The position numbers were made by a program, and so were the translations under genes. A DNA stretch of 64,000 bases from contig CM055113.1 in NCBI GenBank assembly GCA_029204225.1, positions 25,468,514-25,532,513 on the forward strand, written 5' to 3'. The notes under the pieces were generated by a model that was given only the letters and a program-made list of their open reading frames with translations, was not told the DNA's origin and made no database searches. This document shows positions 12,701 to 22,530 of this stretch, in pieces (the stretch's first letter is position 1; every line of letters starts with the position of its first letter). Source of the DNA: Diphasiastrum complanatum. Lineage: Eukaryota > Streptophyta > Lycopodiopsida > Lycopodiales > Lycopodiaceae.

Positions 12701-13722
12701 TCATTTGCAGTGTAGATGATGTTACCTTCTCCCTCATAAGACAATAAGGATGTAAAGTATTCCTTATGTCTTGTCATGTGAGATGAGGCTCCACTATCAA
12801 TCCACCAAGGATCATTATCATCTATGTTGGCTAACAAACTTGAAGTCATAACAAGTGATTCACATGTGTTATGTTCTTCCTCATCTATTGTAAGATTTCC
12901 TTGCCTCTCTCCTTGCTCTCTTTTCTTCTTATAACATTCATTTGCAAAATGACCTTTTATCCCACAATAAAAGCACTTGAACTTTGACTTATTGTTCTTA
13001 GTAGAAGAGGAAGAAGAAGAGTGATCATCATGATCAAAGTTACCACCTTTGGACCATTTCCCTTTGCCTTTACCTTTTCCCTTGAATTTGCCTTTTGTGA
13101 AGAAAGCCTCTTCACCTCCACCTTGCAAGGATGCACCATCAAGATTTGATTGCAACCTATGTTCTTCAGCCAATAAGATTTCTTGCAAGTCAACCACACT
13201 TGGCAAGACTCTTTGAATGGCAAAACTTTGCACAAGGTTAGCATGTTCATTTAGCAAACCATTCAACATAACTTGGACTATTTCACCATCTTTTATGTTC
13301 TCATCAATGCATGCTAAATCATCACTTAGGGACTTAACTCTCAAGATAAATGCATGAGCACTTTCACCCTCTCTTTGCCTACTAGAAAATATTTGTCTCC
13401 TTAGGGTCAATACCCTAGATGTGGACTTTGATTCAAAGAGCTTCTTTAAGGCATTCCATGCCTCACTTGCACTTTGACACTTTCCAACTTCCATGAGACG
13501 TTCATTTGTAACATTCATTTTAATGATATGAAGAGCCCTTTTGGCCTTCTTATCAAACCTTTGTTGCTCTTGAAGTGTGAGAGGTCTCTCTTCAATTTCT
13601 GCAACTATGTCCATGAGTTCATTCAACTCAAGTAAGGACTCCATCCTCACTTTCCAAGTAGAGTAGTTTGATGAACTCAACCTTTCACTAGACTCTAGCA
13701 TGATCCCACCATTGGAAGCCAT
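9769..13722 (-). CDS. Copia gag-pol polyprotein of element E (1317 aa)
   Basis: Single uninterrupted ORF encoding Gag, protease, integrase, reverse transcriptase and RNase H in copia order. Visible landmarks: gag N-terminus (ERLSSSNYSTWKVRMESLL), zinc knuckle CFYCGIKGHFANEC near residue 249, protease WWIDSGASSHMT near 304, pre-integrase WHKRLGHPNFKSL, integrase core HSDIHSS, RSDNGGEYTS and NGVAERKNRTL (the D, D and E residues), RT active site YVDD near 988, and RNase H segments SDSDFAGD, STEAEYKAL and HARSKHIEIAHHF. The stop codon overlaps the first bases of the 3' LTR. One oddity: the integrase zinc-binding CxxC reads CEHS where related elements here have CEAC, so the second Cys is Ser (AGT). 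Everything else looks functional; integration competence is doubtful because of that residue. Expression is expected from the LTR at 14874-15528. Confidence 0.96.
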   Translation of the reverse strand: MASNGGIMLESSERLSSSNYSTWKVRMESLLELNELMDIVAEIEERPLTLQEQQRFDKKAKRALHIIKMNVTNERLMEVGKCQSASEAWNALKKLFESKSTSRVLTLRRQIFSSRQREGESAHAFILRVKSLSDDLACIDENIKDGEIVQVMLNGLLNEHANLVQSFAIQRVLPSVVDLQEILLAEEHRLQSNLDGASLQGGGEEAFFTKGKFKGKGKGKGKWSKGGNFDHDDHSSSSSSTKNNKSKFKCFYCGIKGHFANECYKKKREQGERQGNLTIDEEEHNTCESLVMTSSLLANIDDNDPWWIDSGASSHMTRHKEYFTSLLSYEGEGNIIYTANDGQCDIKGIGTIPISLSTNRKANLENVLYIPSITKNLLSVSQMIDKGLDVEFIGDACLISKCGSLIAQGRRHGKLFKLDACVISNHEGCMAREQLTNQEVWHKRLGHPNFKSLEVMAKKELVLGLPKSLVANNSVCEHSALSKSHRLAYSRSTSRSKEAFQLVHSDIHSSSTTSNGGAKIYETFIDDFSRYTWIYLLKSKDEVFAAFVKFKNEMENQFNTKIKCLRSDNGGEYTSNRFKDFCIAHGIKREMSSPRTPQQNGVAERKNRTLCECAKAMRLHANLAKSFWGEALACANYLCNRWTSASLDGKTPHEVLYGRRPSVKHCRIFGCTCFVNITLDDRTKEDPSSKKGVFVGYSEVSKAYKVYIPSTKKVVISRDVIFHEENVSNVVDVDVDVPTNHHDVQDVLDEDGDATPKQTSRKTQRQRAKPSRLTYDEKGKQVVDNSNFAFLTSFDEPTCVGEAIQKKEWIQAMDHEHQALIKSNTWRLVKLPKDKKAIGCKWIFKIKTNQDGSINKYKARLVAKGYAQEYGIDYDETFAPVAKMVTIRILISLATLYDWDMWQMDVTNAFLNGDLEEDIYMEQTEGYVSHDEPNHVCYLQKSLYGLKQAPRSWYAKLNSFLLSQNFVMSEYDHSLYFRLNENDITLLLIYVDDIILSGGNNLDIDEIKMALKREFEIQDLGKLHYILGIEIIRTSKSTFICQEKYVNSILKRFHMEDCKVVSTPMESNVKLTTRSNERSFKDITLYRKLIGSLIWLKITRPDLSFVVGKLSQFMQDPSEAHWKLGKRVLRYISGSRDFGILYGGTTPNLCGFSDSDFAGDQMDRKSTSAFAIYLGDGVVSWLSKKQPTISLSSTEAEYKALTTCTKEILWIKRMLLDLHLLEPEKTPIILCDNLSAQSLASNPVFHARSKHIEIAHHFVRDQVIAKEVELQHVSSKECVADIFTKPLGKDLYLMHRSNLGMCSKTMLKLASNVEEGV

Positions 13723-14861
13723 GATTCTAATGTTTCTTCAACTTTTAGGTTCTGTCCTAAAGCACTTAGCACTCACTTTTCTCTCAACAAATGATAGATA
13801 AAGAGATCTATGAAGATTTAGGACCCTAAAACACTTCTATCTTGAACCTAGATGGTTTCCAAGCATAGAAAGGAAGATTGAAACACATGCAACATTTTGC
13901 ACACACTAAGAATGGATTACAAAATCAAACCAACCTGAACACACTCTTGCTTAAGCTCTCAAACTTTCCAGCAAGTGACCAAATCAAGTTATGGTGTGAA
14001 GAGTTACTTGCATTCTTAGAAAATACCCAAAACTAGGATGCCAAGATTACCTAGTAATGAACAAACTTGATCAACATATGATCAACACACTAAGATATTG
14101 ATTCAACCTGTAAAACCACATGTAAACCACACTTCTAAAAGTTTATAAACTCCAGCAAGTGATAAATACAAGATTTAGAGGTGAATGAATGAGCACACTT
14201 AGTGAATCACAAGACTAGCTTCACTATCTTGTCAAATCTTGGTGTTTAGATGTAGATCTAAGATCACTTCACATGAGAATGTTCCTCAACCTGTTAAGAA
14301 CCTGAAAACACACTTGCATAATGGTTAACACCTTCCAGCAAATTCTCCAATCAAATTACATAAGGAGAGTTACTTACATGCTCAACAAAGTACACCAAAA
14401 TTTATGCCAAAATTGATGACAATCTTTACAATATGCTCTTCACAATGGAGCTTACAATATGTTCACCCAAAAAAGGGGATCTTTCATCCAAATGGGAGCT
14501 TTGCTCAGCCTTTAGGAGAATTACAACTCACTCAAAAGAGCATTTGTCATCCACTTAAGGAGAGTGTTCATCCAAGAATGGAGATTGTCAACAATAGGAT
14601 TGAAAAGAACATTGTTAGTATTGAATATGCACAAGCCTCACAATCACAAATGATTAGGTGTTATGATCTGATCCAAAATAGTTTCTTTTCAGCCTCTGAT
14701 CTTCAATAGACCTGAAATATGCTTTTGATCCACAAGTTCAACTCACAAAACAAAGGTTAGTAAGATTTGATCAACAAAGCAATGCAAAATCATGCTAGAA
14801 CTTGATCAAACATCCAAATATCACCAAAAATGGAATACTTACTGTAAATAGAAGCCAACCA
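13723..14861 (-). other. Element E leader
   Basis: About 1.1 kb between the gag start and the primer-binding site, without a sustained ORF on the sense strand; an antisense-frame ORF of 101 codons at 14404-14709 has no recognisable content. It is the 5' untranslated region of the element's transcript. The phrase AACCTG followed by A/T-rich text recurs several times. Confidence 0.8.
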
Positions 14862-14873
14862 GCTCTGATACCA
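14862..14873 (-). other. Element E primer-binding site
   Basis: GCTCTGATACCA on the plus strand is the complement of TGGTATCAGAGC, matching initiator Met-tRNA, and directly abuts the 5' LTR. Confidence 0.95.
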
Positions 14874-15528
14874 TGTGAAAAATACAGATCCTAAGTGGAT
14901 CTAAACTCCAAGATCATTGGCTTGAATGCTTGCACTCCAAACTACATAAGCTAGGAATTGGCAACACATTCTATGCTACCTAGAATGCAAAGAACTTGAT
15001 CAAAAAGCATTTATCACAAATGGAAACTTCCATAAACATCAAGTGCGGCCCAAAATAGCATTATACAGTTTATAATACATCAGCCTACCACTTTTGGAAA
15101 GCACCTAAGATCATACACAATAGCTTGAAGACAATACACACAACAATGCTCTCAATGGAGGAAGAAACAATGACAATGATCTATTGATCTCAATGAAGCA
15201 TACAAAAGGTTTCTCCAACCTGTTCTCCACGACTTCCTTACTATTTATGGATGAGGAAGATGACTCTCTCTCCTCTCTCTAGAAGATACTTGACCCTAGA
15301 TATTCCCTATATAGGAAAAATAGCTAAAAATGGCTTATATGACCAAAATACATCAAAATGGTCTCATTTTGAAGGGTATGAAGTTTGACACTTCATCATA
15401 CTGAAAAAATACAGTAAATAAAAACATTGTGGCCTGGTTCACACGTGTGAAACTCCAGAACCAAAACTATTTACAATTTTAGCCAATTTAGGCCTCAAAC
15501 TAGCTAGGAAATGTTGACAATTTTCACA
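14874..15528 (-). repeat. 5' LTR of element E
   Basis: 655 bp, matching 9119-9773 except for five transitions (near 15069-15070, 15238, 15286 and 15411). Carries the TTCACACGTGTGAA palindrome at 15438-15451 and provides the likely promoter for the minus-strand transcript. The target duplication TCCTA follows at 15529-15533. Confidence 0.95.
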
Positions 15529-15533
15529 TCCTA

Positions 15534-15957
15534 CCATTTCCATACCAAAGATAACACCTGAGGAATCATTCACGAAGAAGAAGCCAAAGGTGAACCATTG
15601 CAAATCTTTGGATGTAAGGCCTTTGTACACATTCCTAAGGAAGAAAGACATAAACTTGATGTAAAAGCTATCGAATGCATATTCCTAGGATATGATAATC
15701 GTGTGAAGGGCTATAGATGTTTCGATCCAGTGGAAAACAAAATCCATATAAGCCATGATGTTATCTTTGATGAATCCAAAGATGTATGAAGAGGAGGATC
15801 CTAGGAAGATAGACACATCCAGTGGGAAAGATGGTATAGTGAGGATATCACCTGATGATGATCAACTCATTGACCTTCCGAGTGATGAACATGAGGATAC
15901 ATCTCAAGATACAACTACTCAACCTCAAGAGAAAGAGAACAAGTGTTTTTGATGGTT
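15534..15957 (+). pseudogene. Copia element F, integrase C-terminal region (part 2)
   Basis: Continuation of F beyond the E insertion. 15598-15789 encodes LQIFGCKAFVHIPKEER, then LGYDNRVKGYRCFDP and ISHDVIFDES, which is the conserved region after the integrase core of copia polyproteins. It is followed by an acidic, low-complexity linker (15790-15950: SDEHEDTSQDTTTQ) that normally precedes the reverse transcriptase. The RT and RNase H are missing; the similarity ends near 15957. Confidence 0.85.
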
Positions 15958-16183
15958 GAGCATCCATTTCTCAGTCAAAAGGCAGAGAGAGAGAGAGAGT
16001 TACGTGTTACGTGTGTGTGTGCATTAGTGCTTGGAAACATAACTCATGTGCAAGTAGAGAGAGATAATTTAGCAAAATGGTATTGGTTGTGCTTCCATTC
16101 TGCTATACTACTAGTGTTTCCATACAATGCTTACCTATTCAATGTCTGAATTGATGTATGTTGTTCCATGTAGCTTCAAAATA
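15958..16183. other. Short spacer with a GA/GT-rich patch
   Basis: Lies between the F remnant and the Harbinger transposase. Contains a short GA run (15983-16000) and a GT run near 16013. No terminal inverted repeat for the Harbinger element was found by eye. Confidence 0.4.
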
Positions 16184-16402
16184 ATGGATGTTTCTAGGAG
16201 AAGACAAATGACATGTTTGTTGCTGTGTTGGATTTTTCTAAATGTGGCTGAGGCTTGTTCCAAGGTAAGAATTGTTAGCCATTCCAAAAGGATATGATTG
16301 TATACCAAAGTGATGGAGATATTTTGCTCAATGCCCAGTCGAAAAGGCTCTAAAAGAGCTACCTGGATGCATGAACGGGTCCAAGGCTTTGTCAAACTTC
16401 AT
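16184..16402 (+). pseudogene. PIF/Harbinger transposase, N-terminal part
   Basis: ATG at 16184 opens a frame starting MDVSRRRQMTCLLLCW. It has one in-frame TGA (about 16295) and runs to WMHERVQGFVKLH, where the solo LTR of family A begins at 16403. The frame continues directly on the other side with LPGSYTDKMFKQRM (17143 onward). The WMHER motif followed by a segment ending in F..RMRVS is typical of the region upstream of the DDE domain in plant Harbinger transposases. Confidence 0.75.
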
Positions 16403-17139
16403 TGTTGAATTTCACATGTGTGGATTGTCCACAACATGTACTTGTGATCTCCTAAGGTGTGTAGATGCACCAAGATCAAGACTAGATTGAGATTCAAGAT
16501 CTATCTTAGATCCTATGGCAAAAACACACTACTACATGCATTCAATCACTTCTAACTCTCACTCACATGTGTGGGAAGTATTCAAAAAATAATCTAAGTA
16601 AAAACAAGCTGCTCTCCTTGGGTAGAGAGAGAAAATACATCATGAGCTCTCTGGTAGAGAGAGAAAGCTAGAAATCTATTAACTCACAAAATCCATGAAA
16701 TCACCAAATCAATTAGATTCAAAATGAGGAGTACAATGATACTAGTAGGTCCACGAGCTACCACTATGCTTAACTATGATTGGACCATATTTTGTCACCT
16801 CTTGATCCTATTGGATCATTGATCCATGCACCTCTTAATTCTATTGCACTATACTCAAGCACACCTCAATTTCATATTGGACCTCACAAGGTTCCACCTC
16901 TAAATCCTATTGGACCTCTTGGAATTCATCAAACAAAAGCTTTACACTTGTGTACACTCTAATTGGCAAGTGTTTAGCCTCTTACTCTATTTTGGCTCAA
17001 TAGTGGCATTACAAGTGGAAATGCATAATTTGCCATCTATGCCAAATTTATTCCTATCAACATCCTACACCTAGATGCTTGATGTAAAAAACATAAGACC
17101 CCTATATCTAACATAGATAATCTTTTTCAATTCTTCACA
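16403..17139 (-). repeat. Solo LTR of copia family A inside the Harbinger gene
   Basis: 737 bp antisense to the A LTRs at 26988-27724 and 33134-33869, with the same ends (plus strand TGTTGAATTTCACA to CAATTCTTCACA). No internal copia sequence is attached, so it is a solo LTR, normally left by recombination between an element's two LTRs. The flanks are TTCAT on the left and CATTT on the right, so the target duplication is imperfect (shared CAT). Its sequence is closer to the LTR at 33134 than to that at 26988 at several sites. Confidence 0.9.
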
Positions 17140-18349
17140 CATTTGCCAGGATCGTACACTGATAAGATGTTTAAACAAAGGATGAGAGTGTCAAGATCCC
17201 CATTTAGATTCATATGTTCACGAGTCACATGTCACATGTCGAAGCAAGATAGATCCACCAGGAAGTGTATTCCTCTAGAGAATAGGGTTTGCATAGCATT
17301 GTCAAGGTTGGCCACTGGCAACACGTTGCAAATGATTTCTGATGTTTTTGGTGTTGGCATATCAACCTGCCATGAAATCGTATTGGATTTTTGCCATAAT
17401 GTGAAGCGCTCCATGCATTCGCTATGTATAAAATGGCCATCTGAAAATCACACGAGTCAGTATGCATCAGAGTTTGAAGCCATCAAGGGTATTCATTTTG
17501 TTGTGGGTGCAATAGATGGGAGCCATATCCCCATAATTGGCCCCACACAAAATCCACAAGGCTATTACAATAGAAAAGGGTTTCATTCAATTCTTTTGCA
17601 AATTGTGGTGAATACACATTGTCTAGTATTGGATTTTGATGTTGGTTGGGCAGGTAGTATGCACGATTGGTCTTTCTTCAAGCAATCAAAAATTGGCCAG
17701 AGGTGTTCGGTTGGGAAACTAGAGAACTATTGCTTGGTTGGGGATGCAGCTTACTCACCAAGGGATTGGATGCTAAGTCCATTTAAAGGTCATAAGGACG
17801 GTTTGTCTATTGTTGAGTACAATTGGAATTATGCACAATCAAGCACTAGAATGGCAGTTGAGCGAGCATTTGGTATGTTGAAAGTCCAGGTGGAGAATTT
17901 TGCTCTAGCAAAATGACATGAAGCTGCAATATGTCCCCGATATGGTTGCAACCTGCCTCGTCCTACATAATCTATGTATTATACACAAAGATAATTTTGA
18001 TGAGACATGGGTGGCTGAGGCTGAGGCTGAGTTGAGGTTGATGAACATGTCTACAAACCATGGCAATGTCCAACAAACGGAGGCCATAAACTTTAGCTCT
18101 GAAGCATTGCATGAAGTCCAGAGATTGTGAACTACCAACGGAGAGGTTTTTCAAGGACAACATGATGACGAGCACATGCAGGATATTGACCACACTGGAG
18201 ATAGTTCTTCTGAGAGTGAGAATTCAGATGAGGAAAGCTTCATTCGTGTGAGCACAGATAGACCAACATCAGTTGGGATACAACGACGAGACAAACTAGC
18301 AGCCATCATGTATGCTAGGAGGCATATTCCCAATCATCGATCTGAATAA
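17140..18349 (+). pseudogene. PIF/Harbinger transposase, DDE domain and C-terminus
   Basis: The 257-codon frame at 17143-17916 carries the DDE_Tnp_4-type nuclease: the first Asp in GAIDGSHIPI (17515), the second in LVGDAAYSP (17743), the Glu in RMAVERAFGMLK (17860). The normal continuation (a WRIL..DMKLQYVPDM segment and CLVLHNLCI) is present at 17895-18130, but only after a frameshift and a nonsense codon near 17900-17916. The acidic tail and a basic segment RRDKLAAIMYARRH end at 18349. The DDE residues are intact, so the lesions are the frameshift, the stops and the LTR at 16403-17139. No ORF encoding the Myb-like partner protein of the family was seen nearby. Confidence 0.9.
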
Positions 18350-18477
18350 GGTGAATATCATGTCTAGATGGCAGATTAAATAGTAGTTTCATCATTTAAC
18401 ATACGTTCTATTTTATGTCGGCAATGTAGCTTGACATGTTCACATATTGATTTCTACATTTAATATAGTATACATGC
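18350..18477. other. Short AT-rich spacer
   Basis: Between the Harbinger stop and the R1 LTR. Nothing identifiable. Confidence 0.5.
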
Positions 18478-20188
18478 TGTAAAGCTACCTTTACAAGCTT
18501 TACTTTCGGCGCCACTGGCATCAACATTGTCCCCGGCGCCAGCAGCGCCCCTACTGCTCCTGCCGCCACTGTGACCAAAATCCTACCGGTGCCAAGTTCC
18601 TATGGCTGAAAATCTTTGATCGGTTCTAGCGAAGTCCAGAGAGCTCAGATCGATGCGCAATCACCTCGCACGATCTAGGAATGATTAAAGGAAGCCTGAG
18701 GATCAATAAAATCTAGAGAGAGAAAATGACTTTCTAGAGAGAGAAAACATGCTTTACCAGCCTGGGTAGAGTGCTTGGTATGAGGCGGGGTGCCGAATCC
18801 CACCAATACTATAGGGGAGTGCGGGTTGCAACTCAGGGCATGCTCCAACCAAGTCTCAGCCTCCCTTGTTGGAATGTTGTCCTGGCACTCGACTTGGCAT
18901 GCCAGCTTCCCGAAGACTAGGGTCGGTCACACACTTGAAATGTAACCTTCTCAGATTTATCAATAAAGTGGGATTTTTCTCGAACTGACTCTGATTACCT
19001 TATGGGTTTCAGTGTTTGGTAAAAGCGCCAGTTGTAAGGCCGCTTTCAAAATTTTTAACTTGGCACATAGCTGAGGGTCGTATCCCGGGACGCCAGCGGT
19101 ATGCCGTCGGGACCATTCGGTCCGTGGCGCCAGCGGTATGCTGTCGGGACCATTTGCTCCAGGAACTGGTTGTTTCCATATCTGTCGCGGCTTGTGGTTC
19201 TGAGTGTGCCTTGCATGAACATGAATGGGTTAAACTCTTGGGGAACGGGCTCTAACCTGTCGGCTGAGTTGGATGGCTTGCATGGGTGGATGTTACCTGT
19301 TTATGGCTGTCCAGTTTATCGATAAAGTGAGATTTTTCTCAAACTGACTCTGATTACCTTCTGGGTTTCAGTGTTCGGTAAAAGTGCCAGTTGTAAGGCC
19401 GCCTCAAAATTTTTAAGTTGGCACATAGCTGAGGGTCGTATCCCGGGACGCCAGCGGTATGCCGTTGGGACCATTCAGTCCGTGGCGCTAGTGGTATGCT
19501 ATTGGGACCATTTGGTATAGTGACTCTGATTACCTTCTGGGTTTCAATGTTCGGTAAAAGCGCCAGTTGTAAGGCCGCTTCAAAATTTTAAAGTTGGCAC
19601 ATAGCTGAGGGCCGTATCCCGGGACGCCAACGGTATGCCGTCGAGACCATTTGGCGGTATGCTGTCGAGACCATTTGGTCCAAGAACTGGTTGTCTCCAT
19701 ATCTGTCGCGGCTTGTGGTTGTGAGTGTTCCTTGCATGAACGTGAATGGGTTAAGCTCTTGGGCTCTAACCTGTCGGCTGAGTTGGATGGCTTGCTTGGG
19801 CGGAAGTTATCTGTTTATGGCTGTCCAGTCTGGCGTGGCGCGGGTTGGCTTCCAGCGCTCGTGACGAAGCTTTCAATTCGTTAAGTATGATGTAAGTCAG
19901 ACCACTTGCTTGGAATGGATGTTACTCATTTGTAACGAAGCTTTGAGTTGGTTAAGTTTGATGTATGTCGGGCGGCTTGCTTGGAGGGAAGTCACCCACA
20001 TCAGGACCCCCGATCTGGCATGGCGCCAGGTTGGATCTCAATGTTGGTTTTCGGAACTTCAAGTTGGTTGAGTGTGATCGTTGTTGGCGAGTTGGCTGGT
20101 TGTATGTCAAGTGGGTTTGGATGGCAAGAGTTGTAGGCTGGGAAGCTAAGTCGTGGTTCCCGACTCCCTTTGGAATGTCTGCGCTACA
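18478..20188 (+). repeat. R1 5' LTR (about 1.7 kb)
   Basis: Begins TGTAAAGCTACCTTTACA and ends GCTACA. The first 25 bases form an inverted repeat (GTAAAGCT ... AGCTTTAC). The next 70 bp hold GGCGCC-like hexamers. CATGCTTTACC near 18751 is close to the reverse complement of the motif repeated in the leader. AATAAAG near 18962 may be the polyadenylation signal. A block of roughly 150-200 bp after it is present three times in tandem (see separate entry), which explains much of the length. Confidence 0.85.
18955..19665 (+). repeat. Tandem triplication inside the R1 LTR
   Basis: The block ATCAATAAAGTG ... CGCCAGTTGTAAGGCC ... TATCCCGGGACGCCAGCGGTATGCCGT occurs at about 18955-19155, 19317-19510 and 19511-19665, each with small differences. 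The R1 LTRs at the window start and at 22531 have it once. Units carry short secondary duplications (GCGGTATGCYGTCGGGACCATT). Confidence 0.75.
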
Positions 20189-20190
20189 TG

Positions 20191-20203
20191 TGGTATCAGA
20201 GCC
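20191..20203 (+). other. R1 primer-binding site
   Basis: TGGTATCAGAGCC, a perfect match to the initiator Met-tRNA type, 2 bp after the LTR end. Confidence 0.9.
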
Positions 20204-22530
20204 GACTGGCTGGTCAGCTATGCGGATCCCATGGAAATGGCCACGGTTTGGGGTTCATCAAGCCAACTGTTGTGCAAGGTGTTGCCCACCGTGCAAGCAC
20301 GGGTGCGTCCACGGTCGAGGTGGTCGACAGAACGGGGGACTTGATGAGTCAAGATGCTGCCCTTGAGGTGTAAGCACGATCAGTTCTCGGGTTTGGGCCT
20401 GGCGATGTCTACACATAGGACAGATGAGGCAGTGTGCTGCCATTAGGTTGGTGTAAGCACAGTCTGTGCCTTGTGGGGTGCAGGATGACATATTCGAACT
20501 ATACGGGTTAACCATTGATACAGAGATGCTGCTCGAATTCAGGTGTAAAGCACAGGTGGTTAGCTGCCGGTGTAGGATAGCTGCCGATCGTTTAGCTATA
20601 AGGGCTATCGACCAAAAAGTGGTGGGGCGTGACTGAGGCAATGTGCTGCTTAATGGTGAAAGCATGGATAGTTGGAGGGTGTCCTATGTGGGCTGATTCC
20701 ATGATCGATTTGTATGGGAGCGGCCAGGCAAAGGTCCGTTGGCAGGACCATCTCAAAGGGGGACCTTGTCTTTGTTACTTGTTAGTAAACCTGCATGAGT
20801 GTCTTGTTTGTATGTATTCGTGGTGAGTCTTAGTACTCGTGCTTTGCCTGGTTTGCATGATTGCTTGTGATACAAGGAGCTGATGGCTCGAGAAGGAACC
20901 TTTCTTTTGAAGGCTGATACCATCCAACAAAGAGGACTATAGAATCTGTGGGGCAGATTTGTAGTGAAGTACTCGCACGTGAACGGCGACGAAACGACTC
21001 AATGTTTGCAAAGGATGGATGGCTAGCATGTTTCTTGTGTTAGTTTCATTTGTGACAATGCCCACCAGACGCAAGCAGGAAGTCAAAAGTTGGAAAGGGC
21101 AATTTCAGGGGAGATCTTCTATGGAGCAGTTGGTCTTCATTTTGGGACGGCCACCTTCAGGACTGAAACTCACTAAGCATGGGTGATATCCAATGTCAGT
21201 TGGGTTTTTCCTCAAAAGGGGAAAGACTAGGATCCTCTTCCGAGATTGGCAACAAGTTGGATCGAGCCATAATCCTAGCAGATGGGAAGCAAAGTGCTGG
21301 AAAGGCTTTTTGTCCGAAGAACTCTACTCTAAGTCCGGTCAGCTGATATTGTAAGCAAGAGGGGAACTACCACACACACCTTTCTCTAGGGCCAAATTTT
21401 GAATGAAAGTTGATCAAAACGGAGGTAAATCCAAGGTGACCTAGCCATACTCACACGAGGAGACTGGTGAACTTTGTACCTAATAAGTTGACAAGTTTTT
21501 GTTGCGGAATGGAAAGTTTGTTATAGGCTTTCTCTGGACCAACAATGATGAGAAAACATATGAGTACCTGGCTTGTGTTACGTGTAAGGCAGCTGATCAA
21601 TGAAGGAACTGTGAAAGTTGAGTCTTGCATTAGAGACTTGGTACTTCGAACGGACGCTAAGGGACAGTTCGTGTTGAGATCGGACTAGTGCAAACTTTGG
21701 GTGCATGTGTCTGATTCAAAGAGACCTACTTGAAGCCAAGCTCGGTGTCACTTCTTGTTTTGACTGTGTGGCAACTGACCAGTGATGGAATTGTGAAAGT
21801 CTTGTGTTGCGCGACGGACATGGTGCTTCAAACAAACTCAAAGAGATAGTTTGTATGCGAATCAAACTGGTGCGACCCTTTGGCTCTCCACGAGGTCAAT
21901 GGTTACATTTGGATTGATTCAAAGACAGCTACTTCAAGCTAAGTGAGAGGTGCATTGCGGAGTACTCAAACTTTGCCTACCTCAAAGAGCCAAAAATGAA
22001 AAGTATCAAGATCAGGCTAGGACAAGGAGAGAAATCAAGGTGCAGAAGCAACAAGGCATGGAGTGGACCATAAAGTGGGCAATCAAACGATAAATCCTTT
22101 GGCTCAGGGAGCCCTGATACACGTGCGGAATTGATTAAATTTGGAGCTCAGGGAGCTCAATAGAAAGTGCATCAAGGACAAATCAGGATCTCAAAGGTGT
22201 TCCAATGTCAGATGTCAGAAGCGACACGGGCGAACATTTCACAGAAAGGCCTCTGTCACCAGTTAATAAGGTTCTCGGGTTTTACGAAAGCGATATAAAA
22301 CCTACGCTTTTCCCCGACAAAGTGATATTTTAAAGTTAAGTAATTTTTCAGTACAAAGAGTTGAGCCTCCGACTTGTGGTGTGCCAGTTTCAATGTTAGT
22401 AAAAAAGTGGCCAATAAATTGAGTACTGTGCCAAGTAGCTTAAATGTATAGTTATTTTAATTGGGAGACACCTTTATTTTAATCTGACATCTGATGAGGA
22501 CATCAGATTTTATAAAGGTGGGGTGGATGT
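20204..22530 (+). other. R1 internal region without genes
   Basis: The first 620 bp are the leader with phased GTAAGCACGG-like motifs (near 20293, 20370, 20453, 20544 and 20658). The remaining 1.7 kb is mid-GC, has stops in all frames and shows no gag, protease, RT, RNase H or integrase signature. Two loosely similar stretches (about 21590-21720 and 21770-21920, both with GTGAAAGT, GGACATGGTGCTTC-like and GATTCAAAGA phrases) suggest an old internal duplication. The end is purine-rich (AAAGGTGGGGTGGATG) directly before the 3' LTR, as expected of a polypurine tract. Confidence 0.65.

Larger units (their letters stand above)
9119..15528 (-). mobile_element. Copia element E, full length, antisense, nested in F
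   Basis: A complete LTR retrotransposon on the minus strand: 655-bp LTRs at both ends, primer-binding site, leader, one 1317-codon gag-pol ORF and a polypurine tract. The 5-bp target duplication TCCTA lies at 9114-9118 and 15529-15533. Aligned by eye, the two LTRs show five differences, all transitions (under 1%), making this the youngest insertion in the window. Its target was the integrase region of element F, whose frame continues on the far side. Confidence 0.97.

Noticed and set aside
16403-17139. 60-codon ORF (MDHILSPLDPIG...) repeated in all A LTRs
   Set aside because: Present in every LTR copy of family A because the LTR is conserved; in the sense direction of the element it is antisense and lies in the promoter region, so protein coding is unlikely, though its retention was noted.
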